Part shown: positions 53,723 to 62,726 of the stretch, in pieces
Layout: each line of letters starts with the position of its first letter
How positions within the stretch are numbered: the stretch's first letter is position 1
DNA from: an uncultured Psychrobacter sp.
GTDB lineage: Bacteria; Pseudomonadota; Gammaproteobacteria; Pseudomonadales; Moraxellaceae
Assembly: GCA_947495055.1 (NCBI GenBank)
Contig: CANLXO010000004.1
Coordinates: forward strand, 1-64,000
Length of the DNA stretch: 64,000 nucleotides
Reading direction: 5' to 3'
Position numbers and translations under genes: made by a program
The notes under the pieces: model-generated
Told to the model about the DNA's origin: nothing
Database searches by the model: none
Seen by the model: only the letters and a program-made list of their open reading frames with translations

Positions 53723-54940
53723 CTAAGCGGCGCTGGTTAACGAGCGCTCTAAGATACGACGTGATACTTCTAAGTCATTGTTACCATGTTCGCCCAGTTT
53801 TACCATATTATGCGCCTCTAACTGCTTAATGACTGGGTCAATCGCAGACTCATCTAGTTCAGCATCTGCTAAGCTAACTGGTAGGCCAAGGCTACGGAAG
53901 AAGTTCTCAGTCTTAACAATAGCAGTCTCAATGATGCTATCGTCGTCTTGTTTGGTATCAGTATTGCTATCGATAGCCCAGACATTACGCGCATATTGAA
54001 GTAACTTGTCTATTTTACTGTCTTTGAGCTCACGCAATACTGATGGCAATAAAATAGTAAGGGTACGGGCATGATCAATGCTATGTAATGACGTGAGCTC
54101 ATGACCCACCATGTGTGTCGTCCAATCTTGTGGTACACCCGTGCCAATTAGGCCGTTAAGCGCCATGGTAGCTGTCCACATAATATTCTTACGGGTCTCT
54201 AGATTCTCAGGATCAGCTTTAACCGCTGCGCCTTCTTCAATCAGAATCTTAAGTAAACTCTCAGCAAAGGCATCTTGTACTTTTGCATTGACTGGATAAG
54301 TCAGGTATTGCTCCATCACGTGGACAAAGGCATCGGCAACACCGTTCATTACCTGACGTTCAGGTAGAGTGAGCGTCTTAGTCGGATCTAAAATTGAGAA
54401 TTTAGGGAAGGCAAGTGAATTACCAAAAGGTAGTTTGGCTTGACGTTCGCTGTGATTGACCACGCCGCCTGAATTCATCTCTGAGCCCGTTGCTGGAATG
54501 GTGAGTACTGCACCCAAATCAATTGCTGAGTTGATATTTCTGGTGTAGCTGGTGAGCGCATCCCATGCTTTTTCACGTGAGACTGTGCCATCTTGGTCAG
54601 TGAGTGACGATACGAGCGCGACAAACTTACTACCATCAATGACTGAACCGCCGCCAACCGCTAATAGAAAGTCAATGTTGTGCTCATTCACCATATCAGC
54701 GGCTTTAAGCAAAGTATTAAATTCTGGGTTTGGTTCAATACCACCGAACTCAAAGACTTCGCGATTTCCGCTCGCTGATAACGCTTTTCTGACTTCATCT
54801 AAAGTACCTGTGCGTTCAGCTGAACCGCCACCATAGGTGATGAGTACTTTGGCATCGTTGGGTACCAAATCTGCTAATTGTTCGATTTGGCCTTCACCGA
54901 AGACGATACGTACTGGATTGTAATATTGAAAGTTTTTCAT
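53723..54940 (-). CDS. Iron-containing alcohol dehydrogenase, YqhD-like aldehyde reductase
   Basis: A 405-residue group III alcohol dehydrogenase. I start at the ATG at 54940 (TAGGAAATTT upstream); the frame runs 18 bases further. Cofactor site LLAVGGGSVIDGSKF (about residues 87-101) and metal ligands in DAFVHVMEQY (about 192) and HELTSLHSIDHA (about 262-273) are present. Overall similarity to E. coli YqhD is strong as recalled (VLITYGGGSAERTG, FGGIEPNP, GVPQDWTTHM). YqhD reduces many toxic aldehydes with NADPH. First gene of the GST-containing string, with a palindromic operator 90 bases upstream. Confidence 0.9.
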   Translation of the reverse strand: MKNFQYYNPVRIVFGEGQIEQLADLVPNDAKVLITYGGGSAERTGTLDEVRKALSASGNREVFEFGGIEPNPEFNTLLKAADMVNEHNIDFLLAVGGGSVIDGSKFVALVSSLTDQDGTVSREKAWDALTSYTRNINSAIDLGAVLTIPATGSEMNSGGVVNHSERQAKLPFGNSLAFPKFSILDPTKTLTLPERQVMNGVADAFVHVMEQYLTYPVNAKVQDAFAESLLKILIEEGAAVKADPENLETRKNIMWTATMALNGLIGTGVPQDWTTHMVGHELTSLHSIDHARTLTILLPSVLRELKDSKIDKLLQYARNVWAIDSNTDTKQDDDSIIETAIVKTENFFRSLGLPVSLADAELDESAIDPVIKQLEAHNMVKLGEHGNNDLEVSRRILERSLTSAA

Positions 54941-55029
54941 AAATTTCCTAGGGAACATCGAGCAAAATTGTCAAAAATTTTAAATTTGAAAGAACGGTTA
55001 TTTTTCAACTATGGCTATTGTATATAAAT

Positions 55030-55044
55030 TAGACCGGTCGTCTA
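55030..55044. promoter_or_regulatory. NemR-like operator upstream of the YqhD-like gene
   Basis: TAGACCGGTCGTCTA is an inverted repeat (TAGAC, 5 bases, GTCTA). It differs by one base from the site at 55886. It resembles the E. coli NemR box (recalled as TAGACC-N4-GGTCTA) but with one base less between the half-sites. It overlaps the expected promoter of the dehydrogenase gene (TATACAAT 6-13 bases downstream on the minus strand). Confidence 0.7.
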
Positions 55045-55134
55045 GTAGTTTTTACAAAACGCTCTCATAAATAAATTATATCGTCTAATCTTTTTATACT
55101 TTAACTAAGTGTCAACTGATCACTGAATGTATCG

Positions 55135-55773
55135 TTAACGACCCAGTTGTGACGTAGTCATTTGCCATACTTCTGCCAGCGGAGTATTGGTCTGACTGAT
55201 CTTGGCAACGAGGCTCGCGCCAAGCCAAGCAAAGTACCAGCGCTTGGCCATACTCTCAGCTGCAATGTTATCAGGCTTTGGTACTGAACCATCACTCCAG
55301 CCTGCTTTAATCTGCTCTGCCAGCCATGTAATATTCTGCTGATAGCCTGCGTTTAACGCAATGCGCATAGGTTCTGATATATCAGCGACTTCTGCGCTGA
55401 GCTTTACGACCAAGCATTTTTCGTGATCGCAGCCATTTTGCTGCGTGTCATACCACCCTTGAAAATAATCATAAAGCTTTTGCTGAGCGTTATTATCTAA
55501 AGCGCCAATAGTATCAAGACGCACTTTATAGTTTTCAAAGTAATGGCTGATAATCGCTTCACCAAAGGCTTCTTTTGAGGCAAAATAATGATAAAAAGAG
55601 CCTTTGGGTACGCCTGCGGTATCTAATATCTGCTTAGTACCAACTGCGCTAAAGCCCTTCTTTGCAAGTATCTGATAGCCAATCTCTAACAGATGATCCT
55701 TGGTATCTACTGATTTTGCTTTGGAGGTAGTTGTTGACAGTTTATTATTTGGTTGCGTGTTAATTGTAGACAT
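55135..55773 (-). CDS. TetR-family regulator, NemR-like
   Basis: A 212-residue TetR repressor, starting at the ATG at 55773 (GGAGGA about 11 bases upstream; an earlier ATG at 55791 overlaps that site). The DNA-binding domain has GFSAVGTKQILDTAGVPKGS then FYHYFASKEAFGEAI. The ligand domain carries EKCLVVKLSAEVADISEPMR, nearly the same as E. coli NemR around its redox-sensing Cys106 (recalled); the second NemR cysteine (Cys116) is alanine here. NemR senses bleach, quinones and reactive carbonyls. It lies between the YqhD-like gene and a divergent aldehyde dehydrogenase gene, with matching operators at both promoters, so it probably represses them and itself. Confidence 0.85.
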   Translation of the reverse strand: MSTINTQPNNKLSTTTSKAKSVDTKDHLLEIGYQILAKKGFSAVGTKQILDTAGVPKGSFYHYFASKEAFGEAIISHYFENYKVRLDTIGALDNNAQQKLYDYFQGWYDTQQNGCDHEKCLVVKLSAEVADISEPMRIALNAGYQQNITWLAEQIKAGWSDGSVPKPDNIAAESMAKRWYFAWLGASLVAKISQTNTPLAEVWQMTTSQLGR

Positions 55774-55885
55774 AAAATATGTGTCCTCCATAAAGTGGTA
55801 TAAACAAAGAATAAGAAAGCGTTACGTTTTTTCAACAGTATTGGATATAGAATTATTCTTATTTTTATATCCCTTATGATACCAT

Positions 55886-55900
55886 TAGACCAGTCGTCTA
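55886..55900. promoter_or_regulatory. NemR-like operator in the regulator/aldehyde dehydrogenase divergent region
   Basis: TAGACCAGTCGTCTA has the same half-sites and spacing as the copy at 55030; flanking bases also agree (TT before, G-A after). It lies between the divergent TetR and aldehyde dehydrogenase genes, so one repressor could control both. Confidence 0.7.
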
Positions 55901-55996
55901 GCAAATTAGATTCAATCGATATAGTATATGAGTTGATAAGAATAGATGTTTATCTGATGCTAGTCTTTTAAAACAATTACTTAAATAAGGATTTAT

Positions 55997-57481
55997 ATGT
56001 CAAACAATAATAATACGCAGAATATTTATAGCGATTTTGACCGTCAATTCATTGCTGGAGAATGGGTCGAGGGTCAAGATAATAGTGTCAATACCGATAC
56101 TAACCCTTTTAATGGTGAGACTTTGATAGAGATCCAGCAGGCGACAGAAGATCAACTTGATGAGGCTTATCAAGCGGCAAGCAAAGCACAAGTTGAATGG
56201 GCGAAAAAGACGCCAGCTGAGCGTGCAGGGCTACTATACAAAGTCGTTGAAGTGCTCGATCAGCGCCAAGATGAGATCGTTGATTGGCTTATCAAGGAGT
56301 CGGGCAGCACTCGTATCAAAGCGATGGTAGAGTTTGGGACTGCGCGTGCTATCACTCTAGAGGCCGCCACGATGCCAAATCGTGTGCATGGTGAGACTCG
56401 CCCATCCAAAATTCCTGGTAAAGAAAGCTTCGTCTATCGAGAGCCTATCGGCGTCATCGCGGTAATTAGTCCTTGGAACTTTCCGTTTCATTTAACCCAG
56501 CGCTCGATTGCACCTGCTATTGCGCTTGGTAACGCAGTTGTGCTCAAACCAGCAAGCGATACACCAATCACAGGCGGCTTGTTACTTGCCAAGATATTTG
56601 AAGAAGCAGGGTTACCTAAAGGTTTACTCAATGTCGTTGTCGGCGCAGGTAGTGAGATTGGCGATGCTGTGGTCACTCATGATGTACCAAGACTGGTATC
56701 ATTTACAGGCTCGACGCCTGTAGGCAAGCATATCGGCGAGCTGGCAAGTAGTGGTAAATATCTCAAAAAAGTAGCGCTAGAATTGGGCGGTAATAATCCA
56801 TTTGTGGTGCTCAAAGACGCCAACCTAGATAACGCGGTAAAAGCGGCAGTCTTCGGTAAATTTTTACATCAAGGGCAGATCTGTATTGCCATCAACCGTA
56901 TCATCGTTGAAGACGCCATTTATGATGACTTCGTCGCGCGTTTTACTGAGCATGTCAAAACGTTGAAAGTCGGTGATCCTAATAATGAAGATACAGCTAT
57001 TGGTCCTATTATTAATAAAGATCAGCTCGAGTCGCTACAGGATAAAATCACAAAAGCGGTCGATGAAGGCGCTAACCTGATCATTAGTGGCGAGATTGAG
57101 GGTCAACTGGTGCCGCCTCATGTGTTTACTGAGGTTACGGCTGATATGGATCTGTTCCGTAATGAAATATTTGGACCACTCGTAGGTATCATACGTGCCA
57201 AAGACGAGGACGAGGCACTAGCACTTGCCAATGATACTGAGTACGGCCTATCAAGCGCTGTATTCACCGAAGATATGCAAAAAGGTCTGCGATTTGCGCG
57301 TGGTATCAAAGCTGGCATGACTCACATCAACGACATTACGGTAAACGATGAGAGCAATGCGCCCTTTGGCGGTGAGAAAAATTCGGGTCTTGGTCGTTTT
57401 AATGGGGAGTGGATACTAGAAGAGTTCACCACTTTGCACTGGATATCAGTTCAGCATGAGCCGCGCGATTATCCGTTTTAA
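55997..57481 (+). CDS. Aldehyde dehydrogenase
   Basis: A 494-residue ALDH-superfamily enzyme. [12 protein letters not shown] (about residue 158), cofactor loop [12 protein letters not shown] (about 236), base glutamate in [12 protein letters not shown] (about 259) and nucleophilic cysteine in [11 protein letters not shown] (about 293) are in place. The LELGGNNP and CIAINR forms resemble benzaldehyde/vanillin dehydrogenases. Its position facing the NemR-like gene, with an operator between them, suggests induction by reactive aldehydes, complementing the YqhD-like reductase. Confidence 0.88.
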   Translation: MSNNNNTQNIYSDFDRQFIAGEWVEGQDNSVNTDTNPFNGETLIEIQQATEDQLDEAYQAASKAQVEWAKKTPAERAGLLYKVVEVLDQRQDEIVDWLIKESGSTRIKAMVEFGTARAITLEAATMPNRVHGETRPSKIPGKESFVYREPIGVIAVISPWNFPFHLTQRSIAPAIALGNAVVLKPASDTPITGGLLLAKIFEEAGLPKGLLNVVVGAGSEIGDAVVTHDVPRLVSFTGSTPVGKHIGELASSGKYLKKVALELGGNNPFVVLKDANLDNAVKAAVFGKFLHQGQICIAINRIIVEDAIYDDFVARFTEHVKTLKVGDPNNEDTAIGPIINKDQLESLQDKITKAVDEGANLIISGEIEGQLVPPHVFTEVTADMDLFRNEIFGPLVGIIRAKDEDEALALANDTEYGLSSAVFTEDMQKGLRFARGIKAGMTHINDITVNDESNAPFGGEKNSGLGRFNGEWILEEFTTLHWISVQHEPRDYPF

Positions 57482-57535
57482 AAGCACTTTTAGGTACTGA
57501 TTGCTTTATCGTTAAACTTTACTATATTCAAATAA

Positions 57536-57563
57536 AAAGACCGCTACGATAGCGGTCTTTTTT
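57536..57563. terminator. Bidirectional terminator
   Basis: The stem AAAGACCGCTA / TAGCGGTCTTT with a 3-base loop and A/T runs separates the convergent aldehyde dehydrogenase and 76-residue genes. Confidence 0.88.
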
Positions 57564-57572
57564 GCTTTAGGG

Positions 57573-57803
57573 CTACTTTAAAGTAAAACCTAGCATAACC
57601 TCGATATCTTTCATGGTCATTCGGCGTACCAAAGCTTGCTCTTCAACAGAGAGGCGATTGGTGTGCTCTTTTATCATCAAATGGATACTACGGGCAATCT
57701 CAGAGGTGGTTGCATAATACATTTGTGGTTCATCGCGGGTTAATTGTTGCAAGAAGCGATTGACTATTTTGCGTTTTTTTACAGGATCACTGTCTTCGTT
57801 CAT
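57573..57803 (-). CDS. Small hypothetical protein, 76 residues
   Basis: A charged, helical, soluble protein with no family I recognise. The N-terminus has a basic KKRKIVNRFLQQL segment and the C-terminus MTMKDIEVMLGF. AGGAGAATGAC precedes the ATG, and the terminator sits just beyond the stop, both supporting a real gene. It could be a small regulator or adaptor; nothing in the sequence decides. Confidence 0.6.
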   Translation of the reverse strand: MNEDSDPVKKRKIVNRFLQQLTRDEPQMYYATTSEIARSIHLMIKEHTNRLSVEEQALVRRMTMKDIEVMLGFTLK

Positions 57804-57957
57804 GTCATTCTCCTAGGTATCCATCATCTAATCACTCGCGCTCTTTTTAGTCAATACTTAGGTAAAAAATTGCAACAATTCACACGCCTTATACGGTGTT
57901 TTTTGATTTTACTATTATAGTAATTAAAAAGAGATATTTGAATACTAAAGGATAAGT

Positions 57958-59304
57958 ATGACAAACGAGCAGGCAAGTGATGAGTCAGATAATAAAGTCG
58001 TATTAATGCTGTTTCATAATGATTTGCGAGTACATGACAATCAAACTTTGTGTACTGCTGCCAGATTAGCTGATAATGGATGTTTACTGCTCGCTTATAT
58101 ATCAAAACTCGCTGACAGCGTAACGCCAAACTGGGGACAGGCTTATCACTTTGCCCAGAGGGGTTTGGCGCGCCAGCAATTTTTGACGGAGAGTTTGGCA
58201 GATTTGGATGCCTCGCTTCAAGATTTAGGCAATAGACTGCTATATCTAAACGAAGAAAGTGTTCATCAAGATTCAAGCACTACGCCATTGTCCGAGCTTA
58301 TTGAAACGCAGCAAGTGAGCGATATTTGTGTCAGTGACAGCGCAGATTATGCTCAGAACTTAGCTTATAAGGCTCTGCAAGATAGATACCCTCATATCAA
58401 ATGGCATTACGAATCAACCGCGACGCTTTTTAAGTCTATGCCAACCAAAGAGCTACCCAAAAGCTTTACTCAATTTCGCAAAAAAGTAGAGTACGAGCAT
58501 GATTTATTAAGTGCTCATAAGGATCTTGTAATCAGTCAAACGCCTGCTAGATTACCGCCTGTACCTAAAACACTAAGTAGTAGCGATTATGTCTTTGAGC
58601 CCAAAACCTTTGATGACTCTGTGCAGTTAGAGCCGAACTTTAAAGGCGGAGAAGAGCAAGCATTAGCGCACTTAAACGTCTACTTTGAGTCAGATGCGCC
58701 AAGTGATTATAAGGTTACACGTAATGCTCTTGATACTTGGGGTCATTCAACCAAGTTCTCGCCATGGCTTGCCAATGGGAGTTTGTCGGTCAAGGTTCTA
58801 TTAAACCGTTTGCGTCAGTATGAGCAAGAAGTGGTCGCTAATGACTCAACCTATTGGATATGGTTTGAGCTGTTATGGCGCGAGTATTTTTATTGGTATG
58901 GCGTCATTCATGACAAGGATTTGTTTTTATTTAAAGGTATCACCCAGCAATCGCCGTCTAATCGTCACAATAAACAGCGCTTTGAGCAGTGGCAAAATGG
59001 CGAGACCAAGTATCCTATTATCAATGCCTGTATGAAGCAGCTAAATAGCACCGGTTACATGTCCAATCGGGGTCGCCAGCTGGTTGCCAGCGCTTTTATT
59101 CATGAGTTGGGACTAGATTGGCGCTATGGTGCGACCTATTTTGAGCAGCAGCTGATCGACTATGACGTCAGCAGTAACTGGGGCAATTGGCAGTACCTAG
59201 CTGGTGTTGGCGCTGATCCTAGAGGCTGTCGTCAGTTCAATCTAAAAAAACAAACGCAGCAGCACGATCCAGATGGCATATTTATGGATAAATGGTTGTC
59301 TTAA
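57958..59304 (+). CDS. DASH-type cryptochrome/photolyase
   Basis: A 448-residue flavoprotein of the cryptochrome/photolyase family. The N-terminal photolyase domain starts with LMLFHNDLRVHDNQTL (about residues 16-31). The FAD domain shows KFSPWLANGSLS (about 267), WFELLWREYFYWYG (about 300), MSNRGRQLVASAFIHELGLDWR (in two parts, about 365-390) and SNWGNWQYLAGVGADPRG (about 405), the last typical of the DASH group. DASH proteins repair cyclobutane dimers in single-stranded DNA using blue light. The cytoplasmic protein lies 38 bases before a DUF3429 gene, likely the same transcript. Confidence 0.88.
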   Translation: MTNEQASDESDNKVVLMLFHNDLRVHDNQTLCTAARLADNGCLLLAYISKLADSVTPNWGQAYHFAQRGLARQQFLTESLADLDASLQDLGNRLLYLNEESVHQDSSTTPLSELIETQQVSDICVSDSADYAQNLAYKALQDRYPHIKWHYESTATLFKSMPTKELPKSFTQFRKKVEYEHDLLSAHKDLVISQTPARLPPVPKTLSSSDYVFEPKTFDDSVQLEPNFKGGEEQALAHLNVYFESDAPSDYKVTRNALDTWGHSTKFSPWLANGSLSVKVLLNRLRQYEQEVVANDSTYWIWFELLWREYFYWYGVIHDKDLFLFKGITQQSPSNRHNKQRFEQWQNGETKYPIINACMKQLNSTGYMSNRGRQLVASAFIHELGLDWRYGATYFEQQLIDYDVSSNWGNWQYLAGVGADPRGCRQFNLKKQTQQHDPDGIFMDKWLS

Positions 59305-59342
59305 ATAGTTTTATTCGTGCAAATAACTTACAAGTATCAATT

Positions 59343-59780
59343 ATGAAAAAGCCTAGTCCTTATCTCACTTTTGCAGGTACGATCCCATTTATCGCTTGTG
59401 CCATCATGATTACTTTGGGTATCGATGCGGTCATCGCGCTTGGTACGACTGCCGAGATTCTATCCGCTTATGGACTTGTCATCGCCTCTTTTATGGCAGG
59501 TGCGCATTGGGGCAATCATTTAAGCCTGACCGACAATAACCCTTGGGCAGTTCGATTGCCTATATTTAGCAATATTATCGCGCTGCTCTTGTGGCTAGGG
59601 TTCTTAACCTTATCGAGTGCTGGATTTATCTGGTTACTGATCAGCACATTTATCGCTTTATTGGTCATTGACTATGGTTTAAGAGATGCTCAAATTATCA
59701 CTGCTAATTATCTAAAGGTTAGAAAATACGTGACATTAATAGTGGTGATATCTTTAGTGCTGTCAGCGCTGCAATTGTAA
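59343..59780 (+). CDS. DUF3429-family membrane protein
   Basis: A 145-residue inner-membrane protein with four or five hydrophobic segments. I start it at the ATG at 59343, giving MKKPSPYLTFAGTIPFIAC; the frame runs 51 bases further upstream into the cryptochrome 3' end. GLVIASFMAGAHWG (about residues 44-57) is the family's most conserved stretch. Function unknown; DUF3429 genes often accompany photolyase-type genes (recalled), as here. Confidence 0.75.
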   Translation: MKKPSPYLTFAGTIPFIACAIMITLGIDAVIALGTTAEILSAYGLVIASFMAGAHWGNHLSLTDNNPWAVRLPIFSNIIALLLWLGFLTLSSAGFIWLLISTFIALLVIDYGLRDAQIITANYLKVRKYVTLIVVISLVLSALQL

Positions 59781-59863
59781 AGAGTCATTAAGAGCTAAAT
59801 CTTGTTAGGGCAAGAAGGATAAATCTCAAATAAGCGACGATACACCGTTGTTTACTTTATAAC

Positions 59864-59880
59864 ATTCATTTAAAATGAAT
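59864..59880. promoter_or_regulatory. NsrR-type operator upstream of nnrS
   Basis: ATTCATTTAAAATGAAT is a perfect 8-1-8 inverted repeat, 42 bases before the nnrS start. It fits the ATGYATTT-N-AAATRCAT pattern known for NsrR with one symmetric change (G to T). A related half-site (ACTTCATTTT) follows 20 bases later. The NsrR-like gene lies just downstream of nnrS, so nitric-oxide-sensitive repression is likely. Confidence 0.7.
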
Positions 59881-59922
59881 CTTTGAAGGTAATTTTATAA
59901 ACTTCATTTTAAGCAGAGGGTT

Positions 59923-61176
59923 ATGCAATCTATCAACTTACCTAGCAAGCCACCAAGCTCGCCTCATCCTATTCTGAATTTAAGCTTTCGCATTTTCTTT
60001 AGTGCAGCAGCGGTGTTTGCCGTAGTGATGATGATGCTATGGTCATTTGTGTTCACCGGTCATACCGATATCGATGCGCAGGTTCTAAATCCGCTGTATT
60101 GGCACGGTCACGAAATGATTTATGGCTATGCTTTAGCAGTGGTTGCGGGGTTTTTGCTGACAGCGGTCAAGACTTGGACAGGGGTGATGATGCCGCATGG
60201 CTACCAGCTGCTCAGTATCTTTGGCTGTTGGTTGCTGGCACGTTTATGCTGGCTTGCCTTTGGTCTGGGTATGACAATGGCGGGCACGAGTATATCGTTG
60301 TTATATGTCGGCGCTGTGTTTGATTTATTGTTTATGACTTTGATGGCTTACGCAATTTTTCGAGCCGTACTGCAAGTCAAGCAGTACAAGCAAATGGGTA
60401 TTTTAGCTAAACTGGCGCTGTTAACCTTGGGCAACGCCTTGTGTTATTGGGGTATTATCAGTGCAGACATGAATACGACTAGAGTAGGGGTCTACTTAGG
60501 GTTTTACTTAATTATCGGTTTGGTGTTGACCATAGGTCGGCGCGTGATGCCTTTTTTTATCGAGCGCGGTCTGAGCGTGACCAATGATAAGGGCATTACA
60601 GAAACTGTCGCCTTACGTAATAGCAAAGTGCAAGATATCGCTAGTCTTTTATTCTTTTTAGCCTTTTTTATCGTGGATGTATTTTATCCTAACAAGTACT
60701 TGCTGACGGTCACCGCGCTTGGGGTGGCAGTGGTCAATATCGTACGCCTAATCGGTTGGTATCACCGCGGGATTTGGCAAAAGCCATTGCTCTGGTCGTT
60801 ATATATTGCCTTTACGGGTATGTGTTTGAGTTTTTTGTTGTACGCATTGCAGCCGTGGCTTGGGTACGCGCATAGTATTGCGATGCATGGCCTTGCGATT
60901 GCAGGGGTTGGGATGATGACGGTGGCGATGATGACGCGGGTAGCGCTTGGGCATACGGGACGCAATATTCATCAGCCGCCCAAAACTGTGCCTATCATGT
61001 ATGGTCTGATGGTACTGGTATTTGTGAGCCGAGTACTATTACCGCTTACGGATATGAGTCATTATCTGCTCTGGATTATGATCGCTCAAAGCGCGTGGAT
61101 TGCCTGCTTTGTGCTATTTTGCATAAGTTATCTACCGATGCTTGCTCGTCCTAGACCTGATGGGTTATTTGGGTAA
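59923..61176 (+). CDS. nnrS: NnrS-family haem-copper membrane protein
   Basis: A 417-residue polytopic protein with about 12 membrane segments. Conserved histidines are seen in YWHGHEMIYGYALAVVAGF (about residues 45-63), SIAMHGLAIAGVGMMTVAMM (about 318) and ALGHTGRN (about 340). NnrS relatives bind haem and copper and protect against nitric oxide stress, and are usually under NO-sensing regulators. Here an NsrR-type palindrome precedes it and an Rrf2 regulator follows it. AGAGGGTT precedes the ATG. Confidence 0.88.
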   Translation: MQSINLPSKPPSSPHPILNLSFRIFFSAAAVFAVVMMMLWSFVFTGHTDIDAQVLNPLYWHGHEMIYGYALAVVAGFLLTAVKTWTGVMMPHGYQLLSIFGCWLLARLCWLAFGLGMTMAGTSISLLYVGAVFDLLFMTLMAYAIFRAVLQVKQYKQMGILAKLALLTLGNALCYWGIISADMNTTRVGVYLGFYLIIGLVLTIGRRVMPFFIERGLSVTNDKGITETVALRNSKVQDIASLLFFLAFFIVDVFYPNKYLLTVTALGVAVVNIVRLIGWYHRGIWQKPLLWSLYIAFTGMCLSFLLYALQPWLGYAHSIAMHGLAIAGVGMMTVAMMTRVALGHTGRNIHQPPKTVPIMYGLMVLVFVSRVLLPLTDMSHYLLWIMIAQSAWIACFVLFCISYLPMLARPRPDGLFG

Positions 61177-61177
61177 C

Positions 61178-61219
61178 AAGGTTTGAACAATAAGGTTTGA
61201 GCAATGAGGTTTGAACAAT
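61178..61219. repeat. Three 14-bp tandem repeats between nnrS and nsrR
   Basis: AAGGTTTGAACAAT, AAGGTTTGAGCAAT and GAGGTTTGAACAAT follow each other directly after the nnrS stop. The repeats lie just upstream of the regulator gene and could be a protein-binding array or a slippage product. Confidence 0.8.
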
Positions 61220-61248
61220 AAGACTGGTAACATTTAGTAGGATACATG

Positions 61249-61755
61249 ATGCGACTGACCAACTATAGTGATTATGCGCTGCGCTCTTTGATTTATTTAG
61301 CAGTCAAGTCTGAGCCTGATGTGCTTACCAACATCAGTGATATCGCCAGCAGCTATGATATTTCTAAAAGCCATTTGACCAAGATTATTCATAAGCTAGG
61401 ACAGATGGGTTATATAGAAAGCGTGCGCGGTAAAAACGGCGGAATCAAGCTGGCTGCCGCGCCTAAAGACATTAATTTAGGGCTGTTGATTAAACAGATA
61501 GAGCCTGATTTTGAGTTAGTCGAGTGCTTTGTTACGCCAGCCAACAGTGATGATAGAGAGCCGCGCACGACAGGTTTGCCAATCACCCTTATCAATGAAG
61601 AGGTCGATAAATCTGTAGGCTGCGTGATTACGCCAGTATGCGAGCTCAAAGGGGTGTTTTTTGAAGCATTGACGGCGTTTATTACGGTTCTTGAAAAATA
61701 TACTTTGGCAGACATTATTACCAATAAAGATAAGCTTGCGACTTTATTGTTTTGA
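61249..61755 (+). CDS. nsrR: Rrf2-family regulator, NsrR-like
   Basis: A 168-residue Rrf2 repressor. The winged helix begins MRLTNYSDYALRSLIYLA and includes ISKSHLTKIIHKLGQMGYIE and GKNGGIKLA; I use the second of two adjacent ATGs to fit this family start. Three cysteines match the Fe-S ligands of NsrR: VECF, then GCVITPVCELK. In typical NsrR the first two cysteines are about four residues apart; here 31 residues lie between them, an insertion of about 27. NsrR derepresses its targets when NO damages its cluster. It follows nnrS closely and an NsrR-type palindrome precedes nnrS, so it is probably the local NO sensor. Confidence 0.82.
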   Translation: MRLTNYSDYALRSLIYLAVKSEPDVLTNISDIASSYDISKSHLTKIIHKLGQMGYIESVRGKNGGIKLAAAPKDINLGLLIKQIEPDFELVECFVTPANSDDREPRTTGLPITLINEEVDKSVGCVITPVCELKGVFFEALTAFITVLEKYTLADIITNKDKLATLLF

Positions 61756-61795
61756 GACTCTTTAAATTTTAATCACTTTATAACCTAGTACTCAT

Positions 61796-61832
61796 AAAAA
61801 GAGAGCTATCCTGTTGATAGCTCTTTTTTTTG
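61796..61832 (+). terminator. Terminator of nnrS-nsrR
   Basis: The stem AGAGCTATC / GATAGCTCT with a 5-base loop is followed by eight Ts; A-rich on the other side, so it may also serve the convergent MBL-like gene. Confidence 0.88.
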
Positions 61833-61850
61833 GTATTTAACTTATATTAA

Positions 61851-62597
61851 TTACGCCTTTTCAAGCTTAGGGCGGGCTTTGCTTACTGCCTTTAATAATG
61901 CTTTTTCAAAACCGCCCACCTCAAACTTAATCAAGTTTGAATGTGCCGCACAAAAGTTGCTGACATCGCGCCACTCGTGAGCAATATCGGTTGCCCAATC
62001 ACAGAACTGCTTGCCTGCATCAGGCTCATCTTTGAGTGCTTTTTTGGTGGTTGGATGTAGCATAAGCTCTGGCAGTATCCCCTCCAATAACTTGTGCGGT
62101 GGACTCATAAAAGTGTCATCGACATGCAAGCTTTGACTGGCAGGATGATAGGCGAGTAAGGAGCCTGCATGGATCATCTCATTAGCTGAGATATAATCGA
62201 TACCGCGCGGCATAGAGAACTTGAGCTCAGGGTAACGCTGTGCGACGGCATCGCTCTCGACTAGATCCTCACTCCAATTGATCTCAGGGACTTGTTTGCT
62301 ATGGCGGCTACTGCCATAAAATATCGCTTGCGGAAAGTCTTTTGCCATACGCTCGCAGTGTATGGTATGGAACGGATGCAAGTTTAAAACAGCCTCGACA
62401 TCTGCGCCTTTGTTAGTCAGCGCCATGACTTGCTCGCGTACCTCTTCGGTTAAGGTATAACTGTCCAAAAAGATAAAGCGTCCTGACTCAAGCTTAATGA
62501 GTGAGCACTGAGTACCAATGTTCAGCACGCCGCCAATCCGAAAGCTGCCTCTAATGTTCCAAAATCCTGCGCCTAAATCGATTATTTTATCTGACAT
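61851..62597 (-). CDS. MBL-fold-like (DUF4336-like) protein, copy 1
   Basis: A 248-residue soluble protein that looks like a divergent metallo-beta-lactamase fold: DLGAGFWNIRGSF start, FIFLDSYTLTEEVREQV (about residues 42-58), a histidine motif LHPFHTIHCE (about 73-82) that replaces the usual HxHxDH, and a later HPASQSLHVDDTF (about 151) where a metal-bridging aspartate would sit. The family assignment is tentative and catalysis uncertain. A paralogue about 70 per cent identical by eye lies 186 bases upstream on the same strand, indicating tandem duplication. Confidence 0.6.
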   Translation of the reverse strand: MSDKIIDLGAGFWNIRGSFRIGGVLNIGTQCSLIKLESGRFIFLDSYTLTEEVREQVMALTNKGADVEAVLNLHPFHTIHCERMAKDFPQAIFYGSSRHSKQVPEINWSEDLVESDAVAQRYPELKFSMPRGIDYISANEMIHAGSLLAYHPASQSLHVDDTFMSPPHKLLEGILPELMLHPTTKKALKDEPDAGKQFCDWATDIAHEWRDVSNFCAAHSNLIKFEVGGFEKALLKAVSKARPKLEKA

Positions 62598-62726
62598 ACG
62601 GTTTGCTCCTTTATATATAAATTTTAAAAATCATTACCAAAAATTGTTTGGAGAGTATGACTGACTCCAAATAACAAGTCTGTTATAAAAAAGATATGAG
62701 TTTGTAGAGAAGTCACGCCCTACTGA

